Positions 28,646 to 40,604 of a DNA stretch of 64,000 bases are shown in pieces. The stretch lies in NCBI RefSeq assembly GCF_000165425.1, contig NW_001799049.1:1-64000 (forward strand), written 5' to 3'. The notes under the pieces are model-generated. The model was not told the DNA's origin, made no database searches, and saw only the letters and a program-made list of their open reading frames with translations. This DNA is from Paramecium tetraurelia. Lineage: Eukaryota; Ciliophora; Oligohymenophorea; Peniculida; Parameciidae. The position numbers and the translations under genes are program-made. Numbering within the stretch: position 1 is the first letter of the stretch; every line of letters begins with the position of its first letter.

Positions 28646-29593
28646 GTTTAATTTGATTACGAAGATTAATCAATATTATTATAAAAATATTTTATTTTAT
28701 AAATTAAGTAACTTTAAATAAGAAAATTAGTCTTTTGAAAAGCTTAATTCAAGAGTAGATAATAGAACCAAAAATATAAAATAATTAAGTTACCAATTAA
28801 TTAGAATATGATATATGTAGATGAATATGTATTCTTAAAGAACTCCATAAAATAATAAATTATATTACAAAATTTACTTAACTGTAGAAAAAATAATTAT
28901 TAAAAAAAAAAACACTAAAGATATTACATTTCTCAAGTTAATCTTCAATTTACTTTCTAGGAAATATAAAGAGTGATTAATTACTTAGGATCTATCTTCG
29001 ACACATAAAGACTGTCAAATGATAAGATTCATAAGTAAATAATAATACAAATTGTTTATTCATAATTCTATTTTATTATAATACTGTTTATATAGATGAT
29101 ATGTAAGTAATAAAAAATAAATTATTATTTTACTTTTCTGTAAAGAAGTATTCGAATTAAATGTACAAATTATTACGTGACAAATCTTAGATAGCACCAA
29201 TGCCCTATTTAGTGCTTGTGACTAGGGTTATGAAAATGTTAGTGTGAGTAGAGGCTATACTTATTAATAATATATAAAAATTAAACAAATGTTTATTTTT
29301 TCTGGTTAGATTAATAATGATAACTTTATTAATTAAATTCAAAAACGAAAGTTATTTTGGAATGAGTAGATAATTTTAAAGTTAAATACAAATTTGTAGT
29401 CAAGTATATTGTTTTTAATAAACCTTATATTTTTGGTGCATTACATTAACTAAAAAGAAAGTGAACCTAGATATTTATTGTTATTTAGTAGTTGATTTAC
29501 CTAGTTTAAGGTATTAATTATGTTCTCTAATTAATTAATATTTTGAATCCCATCATTTTTGGGTACGACTTAACAACAATTATATACATCAGA
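28646..29593. other. intergenic region, 948 bases
   Basis: Very A+T-rich spacer, long for this genome. A 28-codon frame at 29161 (MYKLLRDKSQIAPMPYLVL) and a G-rich patch near 29200-29255 stand out but do not extend into a gene. I found no cloverleaf and no repeat; possibly relics of lost genes. Confidence 0.4.
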
Positions 29594-30820
29594 ATGATTA
29601 GTTAAGGAAATAATTAAGTAGTTGAACCACAAGTAGATCTAAAACACCACAATAAGAAGTATTGGAGCTCTGAAGAAGATACAAAATTGTACTCTGCTGT
29701 AATTTTGCATGGATCTAATTGGAAGGTCATTGCAGAATATCTATCTGGGAGAAATGCCTCACAGTGTGCATAAAGATGGAAGAGAATCAAGCCTAAAGAA
29801 GTAAATACATATATTAAATATTATAGAATGAAAGAAATTAGAAGTGGAGTAAAGAGGAAGACGAAGAAGTACTGAGACTTACCAAGAATTACTAGTATAA
29901 TTGGAGAGCAATCGCTCATCACATCCCAAATAGAACTGGTAGATAAATTAGAGAGAGATTTGTCAACCATTTAGATCCAAGTATTATTAAATCACCTTGG
30001 ACTGAAGAAGAAGATAAATGGATCTGGAATATGTATTAGAATATTGGTACCAAATGGTCAGATATGTCCAAAAAGTTGCCAGGAAGACCTGTAAACATAA
30101 ATTCAATACTAAATTTAGGAAAATATGATAAAAAACAGATTTTATTCTTATATTCGAAAATAATATGGGAAAATACAAAACCCTTATTATGTAGTACCAA
30201 ACAATGTGAGAGTATTAGAGAAGGACTCGATGAGGAAGAGTAAGATCATAAGAAAAATGAAAATGTTTAGGAGGTTTTGTTAATAAAAAAATATAAAAGA
30301 AATTAACAAAACTAAAGATTAATATAAAATTTAGAGTGAATTAAAAGTTGAATAGGATTAATATCCAATAAGGAAAGACCTCCTTAGATATGGATATTAA
30401 TAATAATAACTCTAATCTTACTATCCTTTAATGCCCACAGAATTTTAATAATTACAATTCCCTCAAATTATTTATCCTTACTAATTTGTATCAACTTCTA
30501 ATATTGGATCTGAATTTTATGGCATAATAAACTAATAAGATATGTTGAATTGCCAAAAAGAATAGATAAATTAATCAACATTTTCTGAAATGACCAAGTC
30601 GTAAAATAATGAAATGACAGCCTTACCAACTTTGAATCTATCACTTATTGGATTTTAATAAATTTAAAAAAATTAAATAGTCACTAAAGAAGAAGAACAG
30701 GATAATGAAAATCCACAAACTTAAAAAAGGCTACTTGATACATCCTACCCTCTTTAAATTAGACCTGATATCTTAGAAGAGTTACACAAAAAGAATTTAG
30801 AAGCTTAAATTAAATAATGA
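29594..30820 (+). CDS. MYB-family DNA-binding protein (three MYB repeats)
   Basis: A 390-aa model with introns 29801-29826 and 30091-30118. Three SANT/MYB repeats cover residues about 20-185: KKYWSSEEDTKLYSAVILHG with NWKVIAEYLSGR; QKWSKEEDEEVLRLTKNYQ with NWRAIAHHIPNRTGRQIRER; SPWTEEEDKWIWNMYQNIGT with KWSDMSKKLPGR and NRFYSYIR. The spaced Trp residues and R/K-rich recognition helices are intact. The rest is Gln/Tyr/Pro-rich with no further domain. A 3R-MYB type nuclear transcription factor or snRNA/CDC5-like factor is possible; the tail does not match CDC5. Confidence 0.9.
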
Positions 30821-30858
30821 ATATATATATATATATCGATTTTGGTTTCTTGTAAAGA

Positions 30859-31998
30859 TCATATTCCTACTTTGGATTTAACGTATTATTCAAAGCTTGG
30901 TTAAGTTAATAAGCCGAGTGCTTACTTACTGATTTCAATTTCTTTATTGTATTCAGCAACAGTTCTGTTGTAGAGATCGGTTTCTGCAGCATAGTTATCG
31001 TTTTCAGCTTGCAATTGAGCTTACAGAGTAGCTCTATCATCTTTTCTTTATCCAACATAAACAATGGTTTCTCCTAGTTTTTCTATTGCATTAAACAAAT
31101 AGATTACATTCATTTGCAGCGAGTTCTGAATTTTTGATTAGAACTGCTCTTTGGAATTCAGCAAATTCCTTTTCTAATTAAGCAACTCTTTCAGTGAATT
31201 TAGATTCAGCAGCACTTTCATCAGCAGTCTCTTGATTTAAAGTATCAACAAATTGAACTCTGAGTTCATTGAAAATTTTGACCAATTATTACACAGATCC
31301 TTGATCAGCAAAGCTTTGTTCAGTTGCCAATTCAAGTAAAGCTTTGATGATGGGGGCAAATGAAGAGTGATTTTAGAAAGATGTTTAGATTCTACCCAAG
31401 TTCGATTAAACTCTCTTGAATTACACAAGAGATGGGTTAGTAATCTAAGATAAAAGTCCTAAGGATTCATCAACTGCACCTATAGCTTCATTGATTTCAG
31501 CAATATTTGATAAGAACTATTCGTGTTATTTCTTTCTGTTGACTGTTTCTTAATCAAGTATTCTTCTATTTTCTTCAATATTGGTTTTCAATTAAGCCAA
31601 AGCATCTTGGAATCTTTGCTTTTAGGGAATGAGAACATTATCGATGAAATCTTCACCATTGAAAATGTCTAATGATATTAAAAATGATAACCTCTATCTG
31701 CATCTTAAATCTCTTATTCATATCTTGTTACATCTCTATTGTGTTCATCTGTTCTTCTAGAATAAGAATGATTAATGTCGTCTAATTCTTCTTCTAATTA
31801 GTCAATCAATTAATTGATGGCTTCAACCAATTCTTTCAAAGCACCTCCACTTCCCAATTCTACTTCTGCAAACTCTAAAATAAAAGAGGCCCATTTAGAT
31901 TCTCTCAATTTATTCATCACTTCTTCTTAGTGTCTTTCCATATTGAGTTCTACACTCAATACACTCAATACTAAACAAACCAATATTCCTGTTCTCAT
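30859..31998 (-). CDS. trichocyst matrix protein (TMP family)
   Basis: A 363-aa model with introns 31669-31691 and 31083-31107. It opens with a signal peptide ([18 protein letters not shown]). The mature part is acidic and almost entirely alpha-helical, with heptads such as [39 protein letters not shown] and an internal [18 protein letters not shown] segment. This is the typical pattern of Paramecium trichocyst matrix proteins, which are cleaved and packed into the crystalline core of the extrusive trichocysts. The family assignment is by architecture and repeated helical motifs; the exact subfamily is not decided. Confidence 0.85.
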
Positions 31999-32130
31999 TT
32001 ATTTTAAATAATAAAAACGAATATTCACAATTATTCATTAAAGGTGAATAACCATTATTATTTCAATCTTTGTAACCATCCAATACAAAAATTCTCAATT
32101 TAATATAATTTGTTATCCATTCTCTTACAT

Positions 32131-32399
32131 TTTCAAGTCTCTGTTTTGATATCTTCATTTCCGTTTACAATGAATTCTAACTTCAATCTTAAAAATCTAT
32201 TTGTGAAACAGTACCAAATCTCACTCTTATAAATATAACCATTAGTTATCATCCCACATTCTCTACTTATACTATTCCTTTCTTAGCATAAACTATTTTC
32301 ATTGTTTTTCAGAGCACTTTCTACATTCTCAGATAGAATTCCATTTTATAAGTCATAAATTTATTTGATTTCAGATTAATTATAATAAATTAAAATCAT
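32131..32399 (-). CDS. possible small protein
   Basis: ATG at 32397-32399 opens an 88-codon frame (MILIYYNQSEIKQIYDLQNG, later EIWYCFTNRFLRLKLEFIV, ending EDIKTET) with TGA near 32136. Composition (Cys, Trp, acidic residues) is coding-like, but there is no family match and no intron test. It could equally be the first exon or a relic of a longer gene. Confidence 0.35.
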
Positions 32400-33109
32400 G
32401 AAACTAATCAAAATTTATTCTAAATTACTTTTATAACTTTGTATACAAAATTATTTACTTTTCAATTATTCTTCTCCTCTTTTATGTTTTAATTCAGGGA
32501 ACAGAAAAGCAATATAGGAAAGATCTATCAAAAAATCCTATTTAAATTAAGATCTCTCAGGATAACAAAAGAATGAAAATAAATAATATTTATATTAGAT
32601 GAAAAAGATATCAAAATAGAAATAATTAAAATCAGTAGTAAAATTAATTTTGAATCGTATTCTAGCAAACTGAATTAGGGTTATTCATAGAATTGATTCA
32701 CTGAGTAATTTATAATTAAGTTTTAAAATAATTAGACTAAATTGGTGAGAAAAATAACATTAAATTATAAATCATATTAAAAAGGTTTGTTAGTTTTATT
32801 TGAGTATGAAACTTCATACAAATTGAAGTATATGAAATTTAAAGATTAAACAAATAAATAAGGTTGCTTAATCATTTTATCAATAAAAAATCAAACATAA
32901 TCCTAGTTTGCTCATCAATATAATAATCGTTCTTACTAAGCTTATGAATTTTATATTAAAAAGAATACCCGCTATAACTCTAATATTTAATAGAAAAAAC
33001 TTGGAAACAATATTTATGAAACGAAGCATGTAAATTTACCATATAAATATAATTAATCTCAAAATAGTTTATATAATTTTCATAATTAAATAAAATTTGA
33101 CATCTCTAA
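32400..33109. other. intergenic region, ~710 bases
   Basis: A+T-rich. A short coding-like frame at about 32500-32600 (TEKQYRKDLSKNPIQIKIS) has no start or partner exon. Otherwise nothing supported. Confidence 0.4.
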
Positions 33110-33603
33110 ATGAGCAATGCATTTAAATAGGCTGGAAACACTCTCTCAAAGGGTAATGATTTAGGATAGACTGGACAGAGCTTCGCAGGATCTCAGAATC
33201 CAGCATCGTTGAAAGGGAAACTAATGAGTTTAGAAGTAATGAAACTGATACCATATTTTTTAATAGGAGACAATCAAAGGCATTTAAGATGAGATGAACT
33301 TTCATAAGAAAGAAGTCTAGATCTTAAAATCTGAGAAGGACACACTTGAATCAGTTTTAAGTATGAAAACCTAAGATGTCAAAAAAACATTAACTAATGA
33401 ATTAATGAGAATTGAGGAGGAAATGAAACGGTATCACAATTTAATAAAGTAGACATTTCGCCCATCAAAAAGCAGAGAATTCTAGATTATAATAATAAAT
33501 TACTGCTCTAAAAGGAGAAAAAACTGCTCTTCAATAATAACTACTTGGGCTTTAAAGAAGAATCGCAGAACTAGAACTCCAAGTGGGATAAGAGTAGGCA
33601 TGA
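33110..33603 (+). CDS. small coiled-coil protein
   Basis: A 146-aa model with introns 33236-33266 and 33431-33452. The head is Ser/Gly/Gln-rich (SKGNDLGQTGQSFAGSQ), then almost all coiled coil: LKSEKDTLESVLSMKTQDVK, LTNELMRIEEEMKRHF, LQQQITALKGEKTALQQQL, RRIAELELQVGQEQA. No other domain. It is convergent with the SF-assemblin gene, 101 bases apart end to end. A cytoskeletal or basal-body role is plausible but not shown. Confidence 0.7.
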
Positions 33604-33704
33604 TTATTTGTCATTATCATAATATATACATTTTTATAATCTAAGTATATTTCCAGACAGAGAGAATTAGAATGTATAAATATTTATAATATGATATCAT
33701 ATGA

Positions 33705-34595
33705 TCAATATCTGAAATTCTTATCAATTTAGATGCAAGCATCTTCCAATAATTTCAACAATGCTTCATTTATACTTTCTCTTTCCCTCCTCTCAAAATT
33801 AATGTCTTATTATAATTTGCCATGCACATCTTCTATCATTCTGAAGATCTTTCCCTAGGTTTCCTCTCTAACTTTCTTCTCGATCAACAACTGATCTGAG
33901 AACTTATTAATATCTGAATCAATTTGAACACTCAAACTTTCTGACGATTCTTCTCTAAAGATATCAAAACAGAAATCAAGTACCTTGATCTTCTCTCTTA
34001 ATCCAATTCATTTTTAACCAATTATATTTATTAAAGCACTTCTGCAATTTTAGCTTAACTTCTGTCTTCATATTAGTGATTATTCCTAGTTATTGTCAAT
34101 GTGATCTAAGTGAATCTCTCAACAATTTGTTTTTGCAATTTAGTTTCTCCTTACCCTCTAATATTCCTCTCTTAATCAAATGATAGAGCTAAGTTGTCTG
34201 ATAGAGTTCTAAAGTCTCTCTCTTTTTTATCATCGAAAGCCTATACGCTACAAGTGTATTGTTACATCTCCTTCTGCCTTTTGGTTATGGGCATAATCTT
34301 ATAATTTAAGGACTTGATCCTTCAAAACCTTGAATTTCTATTCGTCTTTCGGCTTTTCAGAAGAGAGAACATCTTCAATAATTTTAATTCTTTCCTCTAA
34401 GACTTCTCTCTTCTCCAATTTGTCCTTATCTATTCCATTCTAGATGTGATTCCATTTATCAGAAACAAGTTTAATTCTTTGTCTAGAGGGCGAGTCAAGA
34501 TCTTAACTCAAATAATTAACTTTTGATCTTTAGAGACTAGACAATTATGATCTTTGAAGTTTTGATGTTGATAGCTTTGAAGTCGACAATAACAT
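33705..34595 (-). CDS. SF-assemblin / striated-fibre protein family
   Basis: A 278-aa model with introns 34241-34265 and 33955-33983. After a Ser-rich head (LSTSKLSTSKLQRSQLSSLQ) comes a segmented coiled coil with KLEKREVLEERIKIIEDVL, RTLSDNLALSFDQERNIRG, GETKLQKQIVERFTQ, DQLLIEKKVREETQGKIFR and RREREESINEALLKLLEDA. The short Ser/Thr-rich head, total length near 280 and REE-type segment boundaries match SF-assemblin (beta-giardin relatives), which forms striated rootlets (kinetodesmal-type fibres) at basal bodies. In Paramecium this is a large gene family. The start M-L-L-S is chosen because no earlier in-frame ATG is present. Confidence 0.8.
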
Positions 34596-34783
34596 ACAAG
34601 GATATTTGCAAAATAAGTTTATTTCTGTATATAATACCTCAATTCTTTTATTGATGTATTCATCCTTCAACTATTTGAACAAGCATTATTTATGAAATCA
34701 TAGCATAAATTCGATTTTTAAGTCAAATATTCATATTTATATTAAACTATTTATTCTTCATTTAATATTTCCTCTAAAACAAA

Positions 34784-37239
34784 ATGTAATAGACTTAATA
34801 AAATTGGTAAGGAAAACAAATAAATGCAGCAACAACAGACAATCCTAACAGAAACTATAAGATAGAGAGTGTCTTAGGATCAGGCTCCTAAGGCTCAGTC
34901 TATTTAGGCAAACACATTATGAACTCTTTCTAACAAAATAATGTCGCAATTAAAATCCAATAATTTATGAGCGAATAAGAAATTCAATTTTTAAAGAGCT
35001 TAATTCAATATCAAAAACAATATGAAAACAACAAACAAAATGCACAAAGTTATAATCCTTCATAGATAGTAAAAATATTTGACTTCTTTCAATATAATGA
35101 ATTTTGGATTATAGTTATGGAATTAGGCACATAAGATCTTTACAAATTTATTTCATAGAAACAATAGCTCCCAATTTAATAATTAGGATAGGTTTTAAAA
35201 TAAGTAACTTTTATTTCTATTTAAAATAGATTACGAAATCTATTGCATTTTTACACGAAAACTAACTGTTACATCGAGACATTAAGCCGGAAAATTACAT
35301 TTTAATTGGGGATGAATATAAATTAATTGATTTTGGCTTGGTCACCACTCAATTTAGATCCAAAACTACTAATGTTGGAACTGTGTTATATTAAGCACCT
35401 GAACTTATTACTAACGAAAATAATTACACATAAACTATTGATATTTGGTCGTTAGGGTGCTTATTTTATGAAATATTGTCTGGATAAACTTTGATTTATG
35501 GAGTTAATTAAGACTAAGTATAAAAAATGATTTTGGCTCATAGATAAGATTGTAATGCAATTAATCTAAGAATAAATTCATTAAGTTGCAACAAAGAGAT
35601 AAAAGACATGATTATTCGTATGCTGGATCCTAATCCTCCTAATCGATTATAATGTCAATAAGTTATGGAAATTTTAGATTCCAAATTTTGTTTATAAAAG
35701 TTTCCAATAATTAATAATTTTCAACCATAAGTAAATATCATGAAAGCCTAATATAATTAATTCCCCATTGTTCAATATTAACAAACACAATAATAATAAC
35801 AAGGAATTCCAATGTAATTTAATCAATAAAACTAATAATTATCCTCACATTCATAATCGCTAGTGGAAATATAAAAATAACTGGCATTATAGTAAACCTT
35901 ATTAGAAAGCATTACAACTAATTTTACTCTCCTTGGCGCAATAGTATAGGATTCCAAATAAATAATGAATGAAATTTAAAAAGGGTAAGAGTAATAAAAA
36001 TTTGAAATTAATCAAATTAAAAATGATTTAAAAGCTGAAATTCAAAATATTTTTGTTGATAAATTAGAGTCTTATTAAAATAATATCATTTCTAAATTAG
36101 ATAAATTTTAAGAAGAACAACAAGTAACAATGATTGATTAATAACAAGAGTTACTTTTTTAAAACAAAGATTTCATTATATAAATTTAATAGTCTATTAC
36201 TAATTCATTATAGGTTTAAGAGGAATTTTAAAAACTAATTAAGGAATCTTTGAATAATCAAGAATAATTAAAAATATTAAGTAAAGAATCTTTGGATAAT
36301 CAAGAATAATTAAAAATAATAAGTAAAGAATCTTTGGATAATCAAGAATAATTAAAAATATTAAGTAAAGAATCTTTGGATAAGCAAGAATAATTAAAAA
36401 TATTAAGTAAAGAATCTTTGGATAATCAAGAATAATTAAAAATATTAAGTAAAGAATCTTTGGATAATCAAGAATAATTAAAAATATTAAGTAAAGAATC
36501 TTTGGATAATCAAGAATAATTAAAAATATTAAGTAAAGAATCTTTGGATAAGCAAGAATAATTAAAAATAATAAGTAAAGAATCTTTGGATAATCAAGAA
36601 TAATTAAAAATAATAAGTAAAGAATCTTTGGATAATCAAGAATAATTAAAAATATTAAGTAAAGAATCTTTGGATAAGCAAGAATAATTAAAAATAATAA
36701 GTAAAGAATCTTTGGATAATCAAGAATAATTAAAAATAATAAGTAAAGAATCTTTGGATAATCAAGAATAATTAAAAATATTAAGTAAAGAATCTTTGGA
36801 TAAGCAAGAATAATAAATAATAATTAGTAAATTATCTTTGGAGGATAACTCTAAAGAACTAAAAGAATATAATGAAAAGCTAAACTAAAATTATGATTAG
36901 ATTTAAAAAGAAATATAATAAATTACAAAACAACTTCAACTAAGTCAGCATCTAGATAATTTTAACCCAAAAAGTGAAGAAAATATAAAATAGGAGAAGT
37001 TAAATTAATAATAAAATCAAAATAATCATCCTCCTATATATAATCAGGATCGCGAGCTAACTTATATTCCATCATTATCACAATAAAAATTACTACTAGG
37101 TACTAAAACATTCTAACAGATAAACAATAATAAAAAAAAAAAAAACAAATATCAAGTAGAAAACAATAATAATTAAGATGATGAAACTCAAAAGAATTGA
37201 ATAGATATTCCAATAAAATCTGTTATCTCAAAAACAATG
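34784..37239 (+). CDS. protein kinase with 14-residue tandem-repeat tail
   Basis: An 809-aa frame with one 26-nt intron (35204-35229) after GQVLKQ. Kinase: GSGSQGSVY loop, VAIK lysine, [32 protein letters not shown]; all catalytic residues are present. After a Gln-rich linker and short coil, residues about 480-675 are near-perfect repeats of a 14-residue unit (NQEQLKILSKESLD). The C-terminus follows a run of 13 A (about 37131-37144). In the given frame it ends at 37239, but one base less or more in that run gives a more natural end (KYQVENNNNQDDETQKN, TGA 37197-37199). The repeat probably forms one extended helix or coiled coil. Confidence 0.85.
36245..36830 (+). repeat. 42-bp tandem repeat array inside kinase gene
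   Basis: About 13 full and one degenerate copy of a 42-base unit coding for NQEQLKILSKESLD. Units differ at two sites (AAT/AAG at the first codon, TTA/ATA at one Leu/Ile codon). Three-unit blocks at about 36550-36675 and 36676-36801 carry the same variant order, showing a 126-bp higher-order repeat, so the array grew recently by unequal exchange. The frame is kept throughout. Confidence 0.95.
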
Positions 37240-37298
37240 AGTATTTTCAAAAATAATGTAAATAATAAAGTATTACTCAAAATCAAATATATTATAAT

Positions 37299-37827
37299 TC
37301 ACGATTTTATTATATTTTTTAAGCAACCTTTAATGCAGTCTCTTGCAAATGGAATATAGCTTGCCACATACCATGTATAAGAACAGAACTCAGTCAATAA
37401 AAATATCAAAACCAAAAGTTTTGATTTAAATAAATAAACTGAAAGAAAGATCATTACTAGAGAGGAAGCAAAGATAATCGATGTCATTTATCTTTCTTTG
37501 TCAATCATATTTTCAAATTATTTCTTGAATCCTATTAAAAAGGCTGTTCTAATATAATTGATATTCAGCATTACCCAAACAATGCCAAAATGTTTCCTAA
37601 ACTATATGTAAGTGCAAATTTGTTTGGACTGCCACCCAAAATTCCAATAAAGGATCCAAAACTTAATATTTGGATGAAGTATCCTTATCTATTAAAATGC
37701 ATTCCTTACCTAAAATAGAGCAGAATGCAAATCCCATTAATCTTTCCTTATAAGAGAGTGAAGGAAAGAGACTTTCATTTTCATTTTTTGGTTTCATAGG
37801 TCCGCTAATATCAAATATCTACATCAT
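37299..37827 (-). CDS. SFT2: SFT2/Got1-type vesicle transport membrane protein
   Basis: A 158-aa model with introns 37684-37709 and 37549-37574. The start MMQIFDISGP is followed by LSYKERLMGFAFCSILG, the conserved SFT2 entry motif. Four membrane spans follow: FIQILSFGSFIGILGG, FALTYSLGNILALFGTAFL, TSIIFASSLVMIFLSVYL, and LLVLIFLLTEFCSYTWYVAS with the typical SYIPFARDCIKGCLK end. SFT2 proteins act in endosome/Golgi membrane fusion with SNAREs. Length and topology match. It starts 9 bases from the divergent gene at 37837. Confidence 0.9.
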
Positions 37828-37836
37828 TTTTTATTT
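37828..37836. promoter_or_regulatory. 9-base gap between divergent start codons
   Basis: The SFT2 start (37825-37827, minus) and the glutaredoxin-like start (37837-37839, plus) leave nine A/T bases. Either both promoters lie inside the neighbour's coding region or one true start is further in: SFT2 has a second ATG at 37822-37824 and another at codon 11. Confidence 0.55.
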
Positions 37837-38094
37837 ATGTAAATTAATATTAAGCTTTTAACAAAATCAGGATGCACTTTGTGTTAAAAACCAATTTTCA
37901 TTCTCAAAAGATTGAAAACTCATTATGAGAGTCATCTGAGAATATTATCCATCAATATTGACAACAGAAAAGAATATGAATAATACATAAACAAAGTGCC
38001 TGTAATTTTAATCAATGACAAGCCAATTTGCGAAATGAAAATATATGAGGGCTTGATTAGATCAGAAATAGAGAATATACTGTAAAAAAAATGA
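37837..38094 (+). CDS. glutaredoxin-like (thioredoxin-fold) small protein
   Basis: An 85-aa intron-free protein. MQINIKLLTKSGCTLCQKPI gives a first strand followed by a CxxC motif (Cys-Thr-Leu-Cys). Then LRILSINIDNRKEYEQYINK and VPVILINDKPICEMKIYEG follow, including the cis-Pro (V-P-V) that faces the active site. The size and the VPV block match the glutaredoxin-like DUF836 family rather than classical glutaredoxin (no CPYC or GG tail). A thiol-redox role is inferred. Divergently paired with SFT2; no functional link is known to me. Confidence 0.8.
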
Positions 38095-38355
38095 ATTATT
38101 ATGTATAAAATAATTGTAAATCCTCTTATAATCCTATCTTTTAGAAATAAATTCCAATATCGTTGTGTTTTTTAATTGAAATTTTTCTGTCTTATTTGAT
38201 TAATAATGATCTTTTCATTCTTTAAATTACTATATAATATTTGGAATATCATAATTCTTAATGAAACATTTGTAATAATAACATAATTTAATTTTAATAT
38301 AATATTATGAATTAACTTAGATGAATTTTATTTACAAAAAATGAATAGATTATAT

Positions 38356-40564
38356 TCATTAATACTTTTTTTTGAGTTCTTCATATTTCTATAAATCCTA
38401 TTCGCTCACAGAAGGTCTAATGCTTTTCAAAGCTTCTCTTAAATCTTCAACAGCCAATTCCATTTCATTCAAGCCACTCTAAATAGTTCTTTTGGTAGCA
38501 TAAATAGTAGCTTAACTTACTAATCCATAAAAGTCTGCTCCTGTCATATTATTTGGTATTTCATCAATAATCTCATCAAATTTATCACTTTTAGTGAGGG
38601 CTCTTAAAATTTTAACCCTACTTTCTTTATCAGTTTTAATGCCTAGATACATTAATTTATCAAATCTTCCAGGTCTCAACAACGCAGGATCCAATAAATC
38701 TGGTCTATTTGTTGCACCAATAATAAATATTCCATCTAACAAATTATCAATTTCAGTTAATAATTAGGCAACAATTCTATCCATAACTTAATTGGAATCA
38801 CTCTGATTCCCCCTTGCTGGAGCCAAGGCATCCAATTCATCAAAAAATACAAGTGAAGGTGCATTATCCTTAGCTCTTTTGAACAGATCTCTAATATTAG
38901 ATTCACTCTGACCAATGTATTAGTTCAACATTTCAGGTCCTTTAACAGATATAAAATTCATTTTCATTTCACATGCAATACATTTGGCCAGTAGAGTTTT
39001 ACCAGTTCCAGGAGGACCAAAAAAGAGGATACCTCTTCTTGGTTTAACAAGTTCATCAAATAATTCAGGATACATTTGTGGTAAGATGATAGTTTTGGCA
39101 ACTTCTTTGATGGCTCCCTCCATTCCACCGACATCATCCATCTTTGTTTTAGATGAAATTGTTTAAGCTATTACTTTAATTTAATTATTACTTTTTAATT
39201 TAGACTCTAATTCCTTTACAAAATTCTATTTACTTTGAATAATCTCCTTTTCAAGTACTCTCCAGGTTGTTTCCCTTAATAATTATGATATTTCATCTTC
39301 ACTCTATTCTAATTGGTAAAATTCGATTAGCTATTATGATACATTAGTTTATGGGTAAAATCTGATATAGAAATCAACGAATGACTTTACAATAGGGTAA
39401 TTGCTGAAGTCTTCATTACATAATATTAAGATCACATTTTTTAGTTTCTTTATTTTTTTAATAATCTTAATAATTTCATTGCTGATGTCATCCTTGCTCA
39501 CATGTTATTTGTTGAGTAACAATACCTGTTCAATTTTTGAAAAATTCCTTAATAAAAGTATGCAAGGAGAATCTTAAATTTTCAATACTAATTTCTCTGT
39601 AAATCTTAGAGAACTAATCATACCAAAATCCTTTTCAAAATACAATATCCCATTCTAATTTGCTATTTACTTCAATAACAATCTCTTTCCTAAACTAAAC
39701 TATATAAAATATTAATCCTTACTTCTTTCGACTTTCAACTCCAATTGATATTGACTTTTGAAGTCTTATGATGTTGTTGATTTACTTTCTGAAATGTTCA
39801 TATTCTCCTAATTGATATATGATATCTTAGAATTTCAAATCAAGGGTTGATTTGGTTATATGTGAATAAGAATATTCTTCTTGGAATTTGATATTGGCAA
39901 CTTTAAAATCAAGAATATACCAATCAGTCTATTTATCTGCTTGGACCTTTTCGATATGAATGTAGACATATTGATCTCTTAATAAATTATTCAATTGACA
40001 GCAATTGGTAATTTTGGATCTGCACTTAGAGGATATATCGCAATTCTAGAGTCTATATTGAGATAATGCAATACTATAATCTTTAAAGCAGTTGACCATC
40101 CTGTAATGTGCCCTTTATTGTTTGTTTTTCTTTGACCATAATTGGAACATGAAACAAAGCCTTTAAAAACTTGGGGGTAATTAATCTTGAATTCTCATTG
40201 TTTATCTAGGAACCTCATTGAATAGTCTTACAATTGATAGGGTGACTTCCTTACAGATTGGAATGTTAGGAAAAGGATTATATCTAAAATCTTTATCATC
40301 ATATTAATAGGGAGCGTGTTGTGCTTTAGCAAAATGGGCATTCAAAGGGTCTTTGAGTTATAGGTACAAATATTAGGAGATGTAAATTTGATTATCTTTG
40401 ATTTCATCATTACAATTAATCATAATAGTTAAGTGATTGTCTAAATAAATATATCCATATGCTAATATGTTAAAGTGATCCATGACATTCCTTGATGCTT
40501 AAAGAATATATTATTCATTAATATTATTAGTATAATTTATTTGTCTGGGGGTTAGAACAAACAT
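38356..40564 (-). CDS. PEX6: AAA ATPase, PEX6-like
   Basis: A 726-aa model (start at 40562-40564; an upstream ATG at 40631-40633 would add 23 aa and overlap the next gene) with one 28-nt intron (39695-39722). The N-half is divergent. D1 is degenerate: where a P-loop is expected the sequence reads [14 protein letters not shown]2 is complete: [14 protein letters not shown], Walker A GPPGTGKT, Walker [31 protein letters not shown]. Peroxin-6 extracts PEX5 from the peroxisome membrane together with PEX1, and an inactive D1 with active D2 is typical. CDC48 is excluded by the degenerate D1. Confidence 0.8.
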
Positions 40565-40604
40565 TTGATTTTTATTTGTTAATAAAATAAATAACTCAAA
40601 ATCA

